In this document: in pieces, positions 13,817 to 19,521 of the stretch
Numbering within the stretch: position 1 is the stretch's first letter
Layout: every line of letters starts with the position of its first letter
Source of the DNA: JBLHKE01 sp047619485
Lineage (GTDB): Bacteria; Verrucomicrobiota; Verrucomicrobiia; Verrucomicrobiales; DEV007
NCBI GenBank assembly: GCA_047619485.1
Contig: JBLHKE010000044.1
Coordinates: 1 to 19,521 of the forward strand
DNA: 19,521 nt
Reading direction: 5' to 3'
Notes under the pieces: generated by a model
What the model was told of the DNA's origin: nothing
Seen by the model: only the letters and a program-made list of their open reading frames with translations
The model's database searches: none
Translations under genes and position numbers: made by a program

Positions 13817-15910
13817 CTAGACGGCTTTCTCCCCCACCCCAGGCTCCGCGGCTAGCGGCTTCGTGATCCGCCGCCACAGAGGATCTAACTGCGAGGCCAA
13901 TTCGCGGATCGCATCCGCCGGCAATACCGGGCGCTCGGACTTGGCCATCTCACACACCACCCGGTCCGCAGCAGTCACCGACGCGATCATCCCGGCGTCC
14001 AACTCGATCACATCGAGATAATTCTGCCGCGCGTCCTCCAGCGCACTCTCATCTAGGCTCGCCGCCCCGCTGAAAGGGTTCGAGCCCTCCGAGAACACTA
14101 CCAACTTCAATCGCCCGACTGCTGCCGTCTCGCTGCGCCGACCAGCAAGTTTGATCAACGACTGCCAGTAGCGGAACTGGTGTTCGGGCTCGAAGCCGAA
14201 CAATATCTCGTTGCCTGGGAACACCCATTTCATCACCGAAGGCTCGTCGCCGGGTGACATTTTGAAATCGCTAGACTCCACCACCGGAAAACTTTCGCCC
14301 GCCAGAGCAACCAGACGGCGCACGGCCTCGAGGTCGAGCCGCTGCCCACGCTTATCCAGTTGGGATTCGCGGATCGCCTCGAAACGCGACACTAGCGGCG
14401 TGCTATCATCGCCGCCATCCTCCTCCGCATCTACCAGCGGAACGATCGGTGCCTCGCCGCCATTCCCCCCACCGTGAGGCGGAACAAATTGTTCGCGCCG
14501 GGATTTCAACTCACGCAACAACGAAGATATATTGCCCATCTGCTTGATCGTTCCTGGGTCGACCTTGTCCGGCCCTGCCGCTTTCGCCGTAGGCTTCCCA
14601 CCCCCACCCGGCCGCACCACCTCGCGCATCGGGCGCAAGGTCGACGGCTCAGCCAGATTCCCAGCACCCGGAATCGTCCTAGGCAGGTAGTCTTTCACCG
14701 ACTCCCCTGCGACCGGTGCCTCGGCCGCCTGCGCGCCCCGATCCGGCGCCACCAGCCGCTCCCAAACACTCGCAGCATGGCGCAAGACTTCGCGTGGAGA
14801 TCCAGCAGCGCCCCAGCGCTGCTCCATCGCATCCGCCAACTTCGCCTCAGATACAAAACGATCTGCGTCCGTAGCAGAAATCGCAGCGGCAGCCAAACGT
14901 TGCCGCAACAGATCTTCCGCATCGCTCACGCTGATCCCCGTCAGCTTCACCTCACGGCCGGTCAAGCGATCCAGCAATGCGCCTGGCAGGTGACCATTGA
15001 AAACCGATCCCCATACATCCTCATTCACCGAGAGCACAACACCGGAGCCGAACTGCAGTCGACCCATCTCACCGATCATGCACGCCAGCTGCATCGCCTC
15101 GTCCTTCGCCCCGATCAGCGCGTCCACGTGGTCGAAGACGAAGACCAGCGGTTGGTCCAGGGTCGCCAGTCGACAGAAAGATCTCAGCCGCCGCTTCGCA
15201 CCGGCCTGCGCCGCCGCCTCATCACCAAACATCGATACCGAAGCCAGCGCCGCCTTGCGCTCGCCCTCATTGCCAGCGTTGAACCGTGCCAGCACCCGCA
15301 ACCAAGCCACTGCCTCTTCTTTCTCGACCACCGCGCGGCTGCCTAAGACTTCTCCCATCAGCGGCAGCAGCACGTTAAAATTTCCAATCATCCAACGCGC
15401 GACCTCGGAACCACCGGCACGCATGTCAAAGGCACGCAGGTAGTCACGCTTCAACATCGTGATCGCCGCAGCGGGATCGCCCGTCGGCACATCGCCGCGC
15501 AAGATCAACTCGGCCGCCGCCTCGCCCATCAGGCGACGCCCCATCTGCTCCATGACCGACGCCCCCCCTCCCTGGCCAGCCTCAACACAGGCGGTCAGGA
15601 CTCCCTGCAACATCCCACCCCAATTCGGTTTCGAATCGCGGCTCACATCGAGCGGCACAAAAAAACAGCCATGGCTCCGACCGGCAAACAGCCGTGACAA
15701 CAAATGCGACTTTCCGAATCCCGCCTGCGAGCTGCGCAACAGAATCACCGCCGCCGAATTGCCCCCGAAATGCGCCACATGGCCAGCGAGCTTGCGCAAG
15801 GCATCCGCATGGATCGACTCCACCGTCAGGCTCCCTGCAGCGGCACTCACAGATAGCGCACCGACATGGACATCATCCAAAAATGGATTGGGTATTGATT
15901 GCATCGTCAT
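13817..15910 (-). CDS. AAA+-like P-loop ATPase with unknown C-terminal domain
   Basis: The 697-residue soluble protein has a nucleotide-binding core: Walker A SSQAGFGKSH (60-69, Lys67), Walker B LVFVFDHVDAL (255-265, Asp260), a sensor-1 position SVNEDVW (Asn296), Arg315 in LLDRLTGRE and a sensor-2-like GSPREVLR (Arg373). This resembles ORC/ATPase_2-type AAA+ proteins. Residues 390-510 are Gly/Pro/Ala-rich and probably disordered, with one basic helix (455-474). The C-terminal 180 residues form a separate alpha/beta domain (strands KWVFPGNEILFGFEP and GRLKLVVFSE) that I do not recognise. No signal peptide or membrane helix is seen. The start could be the ATG at 15910 or 15904; neither has a Shine-Dalgarno sequence. 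It stands alone between convergent tag and a divergent membrane protein. A DNA-linked role is plausible, not shown. Confidence 0.85.
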   Translation of the reverse strand: MTMQSIPNPFLDDVHVGALSVSAAAGSLTVESIHADALRKLAGHVAHFGGNSAAVILLRSSQAGFGKSHLLSRLFAGRSHGCFFVPLDVSRDSKPNWGGMLQGVLTACVEAGQGGGASVMEQMGRRLMGEAAAELILRGDVPTGDPAAAITMLKRDYLRAFDMRAGGSEVARWMIGNFNVLLPLMGEVLGSRAVVEKEEAVAWLRVLARFNAGNEGERKAALASVSMFGDEAAAQAGAKRRLRSFCRLATLDQPLVFVFDHVDALIGAKDEAMQLACMIGEMGRLQFGSGVVLSVNEDVWGSVFNGHLPGALLDRLTGREVKLTGISVSDAEDLLRQRLAAAAISATDADRFVSEAKLADAMEQRWGAAGSPREVLRHAASVWERLVAPDRGAQAAEAPVAGESVKDYLPRTIPGAGNLAEPSTLRPMREVVRPGGGGKPTAKAAGPDKVDPGTIKQMGNISSLLRELKSRREQFVPPHGGGNGGEAPIVPLVDAEEDGGDDSTPLVSRFEAIRESQLDKRGQRLDLEAVRRLVALAGESFPVVESSDFKMSPGDEPSVMKWVFPGNEILFGFEPEHQFRYWQSLIKLAGRRSETAAVGRLKLVVFSEGSNPFSGAASLDESALEDARQNYLDVIELDAGMIASVTAADRVVCEMAKSERPVLPADAIRELASQLDPLWRRITKPLAAEPGVGEKAV

Positions 15911-16110
15911 TTTCTGGCTAGATCAGCCTAAACTCTCAAAATAATAATAAATTTTAGCTACTATATTAAACTTGGTCGTTATTGAAAGCAGAAATGAGGA
16001 TTTTATAAAAATATACGTCTCAGATTTGAGAATAGCACGGATCCCCCTAGATAGCCCACGATCGAAGTATTTTTGGAGTCTGGCGGAATCCAGCTTTATA
16101 GTCGTCAGCT
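15911..16110. promoter_or_regulatory. AT-rich divergent intergenic region
   Basis: This 200-bp region between the divergent ATPase and coiled-coil genes is strikingly AT-rich from about 15930 to 16030 in an otherwise GC-rich window. On the plus strand TTGGAG (16073-16078) and TATAGT (16097-16102), 18 bp apart, could serve the gene at 16111 with a nearly leaderless start. On the minus strand TATAGT-like sequences near 15970 could serve the ATPase gene. ATAGTC (16098-16103) and GACTAT (16113-16118) form an inverted repeat flanking the ATG at 16111. No gene is supported here. Confidence 0.4.
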
Positions 16111-16611
16111 ATGACTATCGCAGAGCTTCCAGCTTTCCTTTCCAACCCGTTCGTCTGGGGTCTCGCCCTCGGCTTGCTATTTTTTGCCATCTCGCTCTAC
16201 GCGCATCTAAAGACCAAGCTGTCGCTCAATCGCTACAAGAAATTGCTTAGCGACAAACTCGAAATCGACGCGGAAGCGACACAGAATGCCCGCAAACAAC
16301 GCGACGCGTTGAAGGTCGAAAACGAGAACCTGCGCACCCGCGTCACCCAGCTCTCCGAGAAAACCGATGGCAAGCTCCAACACGAACTCGAGATCCTATC
16401 ACGAGCAGAGAAAGCAATGATGATCAGTGCACCGGGCTTCGCTCCAGCTTGGGAAAACGCAAAAACACAAGCAGCCGATGAGGTCGCAGAGGAGGACAGA
16501 GGCAACGCCCTGCCCAAGCGCATCTTCAGAAAATTCTTCGGAGGCAACAAAGCCGTCGATGCCATCGAGATGCAATCGGAGCACGCCGAGAAAGAAGAGG
16601 CGACCTCCTAG
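16111..16611 (+). CDS. Membrane-anchored coiled-coil protein (LapA-like), unknown function
   Basis: The 166-residue protein has one N-terminal membrane helix (about 12-32, VWGLALGLLFFAISLYAHL). A charged heptad-like region (about 36-105: LLSDKLEIDAEATQ, then KVENENLRTRVTQLSEK) looks like a coiled coil, and an acidic C-terminal tail follows. The layout resembles LapA-type proteins, which sit in the inner membrane with the coiled coil in the cytosol. I recognise no catalytic motif. There is no Shine-Dalgarno sequence; a hairpin-forming inverted repeat spans the start codon. The NlpC/P60 gene follows 32 bp later on the same strand and may be cotranscribed. Confidence 0.78.
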   Translation: MTIAELPAFLSNPFVWGLALGLLFFAISLYAHLKTKLSLNRYKKLLSDKLEIDAEATQNARKQRDALKVENENLRTRVTQLSEKTDGKLQHELEILSRAEKAMMISAPGFAPAWENAKTQAADEVAEEDRGNALPKRIFRKFFGGNKAVDAIEMQSEHAEKEEATS

Positions 16612-16643
16612 TCTTCCGATCATCTTGCGGGTAGCGTCCAGCC

Positions 16644-17393
16644 ATGGAACCTGCCATCTGCACCCTCGCGTCGATCCCACTGCGCCGGGAGCCCGATCTC
16701 CTCAGCGAGATGACGAGCCAGCTTCTGTTTGGCGAACCCTATCTAATTCTCGAAGACCGAAGCCCCTTCCAGCGCATCCGCAGCGCCCACGACGGTTACG
16801 AGGGCTGGATCACCGCGCGCCAGGGCGAGCCGATCACCGCGGAGATCTTCCAATCGCTGATGGAAGACCCGCCGCCGATCCTGCTCGACCTCGCGGCAGC
16901 TGCGCAACTCGGTGAACAAAAACTCCACCTGCTCCGCGGCAGCTACCTGCCCGACGAGATCAACGGCCGCCAGCTACGCTGCGACGGCACAAGCATCGCC
17001 CCGCAACACCACGAGCTATCGATCGAAAACCTCGAACAGCTCGCCGGCGACTACCTGCATGCCCCCTACCTCTGGGGTGGGCGCTCACCGTTCGGCATCG
17101 ATTGCTCAGGCTTCACCCAGATGATTTTCAAGTTCTTCAACCTGCCCCTCCCACGAGACAGCCGGCAGCAAGGCAAGGTCGGCAAGCCCATCCTTAGGTT
17201 CGAAGACGCCCGCCCTGGCGATCTCGCCTTCTTCTTCGAAAAAACCTCCCATGTTGGCCTGATCACGCAGGAGGGCATCCTTCACGCTTCCGGTTTCGTC
17301 CGCCACGATCAGCTAGACGAGATCGGCATTCGCGATCGCGATACCGATGAGTGCACCCACGAGCTCACCTGCATCCGCCGCGTTATCTGCTAG
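16644..17393 (+). CDS. NlpC/P60 peptidase with N-terminal SH3-like region, probably cytosolic murein-peptide hydrolase
   Basis: NlpC/P60 (C40) enzymes cut the D-Glu-dibasic amino acid bond of murein stem peptides. In this 249-residue protein the N-terminus (1-125) fits the SH3-like domains of dipeptidyl-peptidase VI/YkfC enzymes (SIPLRREPDLLSEMTSQLLFG then YEGWITARQ). The catalytic domain has YLWGGRSPFGIDCSGF (142-157, Cys154), PGDLAFFF (191-198), SHVGLI (His203) and ILHASG (His214 as third residue). All three are present. There is no signal peptide, so it probably acts in the cytosol on imported murein peptides. The ATG at 16644 has no clear Shine-Dalgarno sequence. It follows the coiled-coil gene by 32 bp. 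Confidence 0.93.
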   Translation: MEPAICTLASIPLRREPDLLSEMTSQLLFGEPYLILEDRSPFQRIRSAHDGYEGWITARQGEPITAEIFQSLMEDPPPILLDLAAAAQLGEQKLHLLRGSYLPDEINGRQLRCDGTSIAPQHHELSIENLEQLAGDYLHAPYLWGGRSPFGIDCSGFTQMIFKFFNLPLPRDSRQQGKVGKPILRFEDARPGDLAFFFEKTSHVGLITQEGILHASGFVRHDQLDEIGIRDRDTDECTHELTCIRRVIC

Positions 17394-17450
17394 TCGCCGG
17401 GGGCAAAAAAAGCGGCCGGGGAGTCTCGCCCCAAAACCTAAGCCGTAATC

Positions 17451-17466
17451 CGGGCATTCCTGCCCG
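17451..17466. repeat. REP-like hairpin in the 17394-17628 spacer
   Basis: CGGGCA (17451-17456) and TGCCCG (17461-17466) form a perfect 6-bp stem with a TTCC loop. No T run follows, so it is not a good terminator. The reverse complement reads CGGGCAGGAATGCCCG, in the style of GGCAGGAATGCC-type hairpins that I recall as frequent in Verrucomicrobia. The rest of this 235-bp spacer is C-rich and holds no gene, no clear promoter and no good terminator. A GGGGAGTCTCGCCCC weak stem lies at about 17418-17432. Confidence 0.5.
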
Positions 17467-17628
17467 CCTACAACTTACCCAAAGTCCAAAACCCGCGCCA
17501 TAGGGAGACCCAAATCCCCCATCCAAACCCAACCAAAAAATTCGCGGTCAAACGAGTAATCGAGGCGTCTCACATCCCGTGCTGAGCAAAAGCTAGACAC
17601 ACACCCCGCTACTTGGTTCCATCCATCT

Positions 17629-18732
17629 ATGGCAAACGATCCTAAAGAAGAAACCTACGGCTTGAGCCCAGAAAAGACCGTCAACGCCATCTCGGCTCCG
17701 CCGCTCGACTACCTCCCGCCCAAGCCGAAAACCTACCGACCAAAAATTGGTATCATCGGCACCGGCGGTATCAGCGAGTTCCACCTCAAAGCGTATCGCA
17801 CCTGCGGGTTCGACATCGCCGCCCTCCACAACCGCACCCGCGGCAAAGCCGAGGCACGCCGCGATGAATTTTTCCCTGCAGCGCAAGTCTACGAGCGCTA
17901 CCAGGACATCCTCGCTGACGACGCCATCGAAGTCGTCGACATCACCCCACACCCGGAAGCCCGCATCCCCATCATCCGCGAAGCCCTCGCCGCCGGGAAA
18001 CACGTCCTCAGCCAGAAACCATTCGCGCTCGATCTCGACACCGCCCGCGAGCTCGCCGACCTCGCCGATGCGCACCGGGTCAAACTGGCCGTCAACCAGA
18101 ACGGCCGCTGGGCGCCGCACTTCAGCTACATGCGCCACGCGATCACCAGCGGCCTCATCGGAGATGTCACCAGCGTCGACTTCAACCTGCAATGGGATCA
18201 GACTTGGATCGCCGGCAACGAGCAGTTCGAAAACATCAACCACCTCATCCTGTTTGATTTCGGCGTCCACTGGTTCGACATCGCCGCCTGTTTCATGGGA
18301 GATACCAGTCCGCAATGCATCTTCGCCGCCGCAACGACTTTCAAAAACCAAGATTACCGCCCGCCAGCGATCGCCAGCGCCATCATCGACTACCCCAACG
18401 CCCAGGTGCGCATGTCCTTCAACGCCCACACCAAACTCGGCGAACAAGACACCACCACCGTCGTCGGCACCAAAGGCACCCTGCGCAGCCGCGGCCCCGG
18501 ATTGAACGAGCAACCACAGATGGAGGTCTACCTAGAGAATGGCCAAGTCAGCGTGCCACTCGAAGGTTGTTGGTTCGAAAACGGCTTCCAGGGAGCCATG
18601 GGCGAACTCCTCTGCGCCATCGAAGAGAATCGCGAGCCAAACCACAGCGCAAGAAACAACCTCCGCACCATCGAGTTAGTCAACGCCGCAACCAAGAGCG
18701 CTGATACAAAAGCGGTCGTCACTTTCCCATAG
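17629..18732 (+). CDS. Gfo/Idh/MocA family NAD(P)-dependent oxidoreductase
   Basis: These enzymes oxidise or reduce hydroxyl groups of sugars, inositols and related compounds. The 367-residue protein shows a 38-residue N-terminal extension, then the Rossmann fold with GIIGTGGISEFH (41-52), HVLSQKPFALD (125-135, Lys130 of the EKP-type motif, here QKP), and DFGVHWFDIA (210-219, His214 of the GGHxxD-type motif). The C-terminal alpha/beta domain carries VVGTKGTLR. There is no signal peptide, so it is cytosolic, unlike many secreted members in related genomes. The substrate cannot be inferred. No Shine-Dalgarno sequence precedes the ATG at 17629. The next gene, 88 bp later, is a secreted esterase-like protein in the same direction. 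A link in carbohydrate breakdown is possible. Confidence 0.94.
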   Translation: MANDPKEETYGLSPEKTVNAISAPPLDYLPPKPKTYRPKIGIIGTGGISEFHLKAYRTCGFDIAALHNRTRGKAEARRDEFFPAAQVYERYQDILADDAIEVVDITPHPEARIPIIREALAAGKHVLSQKPFALDLDTARELADLADAHRVKLAVNQNGRWAPHFSYMRHAITSGLIGDVTSVDFNLQWDQTWIAGNEQFENINHLILFDFGVHWFDIAACFMGDTSPQCIFAAATTFKNQDYRPPAIASAIIDYPNAQVRMSFNAHTKLGEQDTTTVVGTKGTLRSRGPGLNEQPQMEVYLENGQVSVPLEGCWFENGFQGAMGELLCAIEENREPNHSARNNLRTIELVNAATKSADTKAVVTFP

Positions 18733-18820
18733 AAGAGTGAAGTGTACACCGGGATCGGCCACAAGCTGACAATCAAATCGGTGCGCGACAAAATTGGATG
18801 GAGCGGGTTCAATCGGCATC

Positions 18821-19521
18821 ATGAAAGTCGCCGCGATCGTCCTATTTCTCACCACCAGTCTAACGTTTGCCCAACAACGCCCGCAGTTCGAAAACTGGGA
18901 CAAGGACAAAAACGGTAAGCTTTCCAAAGCAGAACTCCCGGAGGGACCACGGCGTAATTTCGATAGAGTCGATACCGACAAAGACGGCTCGATCTCGCCC
19001 GGAGAACACGCGATTTTCCTCAAACGCCGGCGCAGGAACGACAACTGGGAGTTCACCATTACGCGTGACATCCCCTACGCGGGGAACGACAACCCGCGAC
19101 AGGCGCTCGACCTATTTCTCCCGAAGAAAGCCAAGACAGAAAAGCCACTCCCTGTGATCGCGTTCATCCACGGCGGCGCCTGGCGCGCGGGCAACAAAAG
19201 CTTTGGCCTAAAGCGCCTCACCCCCTTCGTCGAGACCGGGCAATACGCCGGGGTATCGATCGCCTACCGCCTCACTGGGGAGGCCATTTGGCCAGCGCAG
19301 ATCCACGATTGCAAAGCGGCGATCCGCTGGATCCACGCCAACGCGAAACAACACAACCTCGATCCCAACAACATCGCGGTCTGGGGCACCTCAGCCGGTG
19401 GCCACCTGGTCGCCATGCTCGGGACATCAGGCGACGTCGAAGCGCTCGAAGGCGAGATCGGCAAGCACCTCGACCAGAGCAGCCGGGTCGATTGCGTGGT
19501 GAATTTCTTCGGGCCTAGCGA
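18821..19521 (+). CDS. Secreted EF-hand/alpha-beta hydrolase fusion (esterase-like), 3' part missing
   Basis: The frame is open from the ATG at 18821 through the right edge (233 codons seen). Residues 1-17 are a signal peptide (MKVAAIVLFLTTSLTFA). Two EF-hand loops follow, DKDKNGKLSKAE (27-38) and DTDKDGSISPGE (51-62), both with full calcium-ligand patterns. Then comes an alpha/beta hydrolase of the carbohydrate-esterase/BD-FAE type, with FIHGGAW (oxyanion hole), SIAYRL, and WGTSAGGHL carrying the nucleophile serine. The catalytic Asp and His lie beyond the window. Such esterases remove acetyl or feruloyl groups from plant or algal polysaccharides; here that is inference. It follows the oxidoreductase in the same direction. 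Confidence 0.93.
   Translation, partial: MKVAAIVLFLTTSLTFAQQRPQFENWDKDKNGKLSKAELPEGPRRNFDRVDTDKDGSISPGEHAIFLKRRRRNDNWEFTITRDIPYAGNDNPRQALDLFLPKKAKTEKPLPVIAFIHGGAWRAGNKSFGLKRLTPFVETGQYAGVSIAYRLTGEAIWPAQIHDCKAAIRWIHANAKQHNLDPNNIAVWGTSAGGHLVAMLGTSGDVEALEGEIGKHLDQSSRVDCVVNFFGPS

Noticed and set aside
14474..15346. A 290-codon plus-strand open frame opposite the ATPase gene
   Set aside because: Arg/His/Pro-rich shadow; the minus frame has Walker motifs and coherent domain structure.
15972..16250. A TTG-started open frame across the AT-rich intergenic region
   Set aside because: It overlaps the start of the coiled-coil gene in another frame, lacks an ATG and any motif; its second half is a shadow.
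17394..17440. GGGG-AGTCTCG-CCCC as terminator after the NlpC/P60 gene
   Set aside because: Only 4-bp arms and no T run directly after the stem on the plus strand; on the minus strand the T run is six bases away from the stem.
17593..18513. A 306-codon minus-strand open frame opposite the oxidoreductase
   Set aside because: It is a shadow of the Gfo/Idh/MocA gene; the translation is Val/Gly/Asp-rich without motifs.
1..19521. CRISPR array, tRNA/rRNA, phage or toxin-antitoxin genes
   Set aside because: I looked for regular direct repeats, cloverleaf-like CCA-ending segments, integrase or small paired ORFs and saw none I could support.

Overview
The window is a GC-rich stretch of bacterial chromosome, mostly housekeeping genes, densely packed on both strands, with one transposase-like domestication unit and several uncharacterised membrane or ATPase genes. 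The gene content best fits the Planctomycetes-Verrucomicrobia-Chlamydiae group, probably Verrucomicrobia. The evidence is a plant/Chlamydia-style IspG next to rseP, a REP-associated tyrosine transposase with a long C-terminal domain, an HTTM-like protein with its small partner, a type II phosphatidylserine decarboxylase, and an EF-hand/esterase secreted protein. This is a judgement from protein style; no database was searched. No tRNA, rRNA, CRISPR array, phage or defence island was seen.

Layout. On the minus strand, ispG (cut by the left edge) and rseP are 5 bp apart. An intrinsic terminator pointing the same way lies just upstream of rseP. It is followed by two GGGTCAG-type palindromes and a plus-strand RAYT gene (2923-3966). 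A minus-strand operon of three membrane proteins follows: a small anchored protein, an HTTM-like multispanning protein (4-bp overlap) and a rhomboid protease (7-bp gap). Next, still minus, come a 37-kDa-type nucleoid-associated protein and an exported HExxH peptidase. The latter is divergent from the rpsB-tsf translation operon, which has a good sigma-70-type promoter, a structured leader and a strong terminator.

An exported, degenerate metallophosphoesterase (minus) is divergent from a compact plus-strand run: psd, possibly a small Cys/His-rich ORF, fucU and tag (4-bp overlap). Convergent to this is a 697-residue AAA+-like ATPase with an unknown C-terminal domain. A 200-bp AT-rich divergent region separates it from a membrane-anchored coiled-coil protein and a cytosolic NlpC/P60 peptidase. 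After a 235-bp spacer with a REP-like hairpin come a Gfo/Idh/MocA oxidoreductase and the 5' part of an EF-hand alpha/beta hydrolase that runs off the right edge.

How the genes relate. IspG makes isoprenoid precursors; RseP does regulated intramembrane proteolysis; Psd makes phosphatidylethanolamine; the NlpC/P60 enzyme probably recycles murein peptides; FucU, the oxidoreductase and the esterase suggest carbohydrate use. I see no single clear new multi-gene system. The best candidates for something undescribed are the HTTM/anchored-partner/rhomboid operon, the lone AAA+ two-domain ATPase, and the structured rpsB leader.
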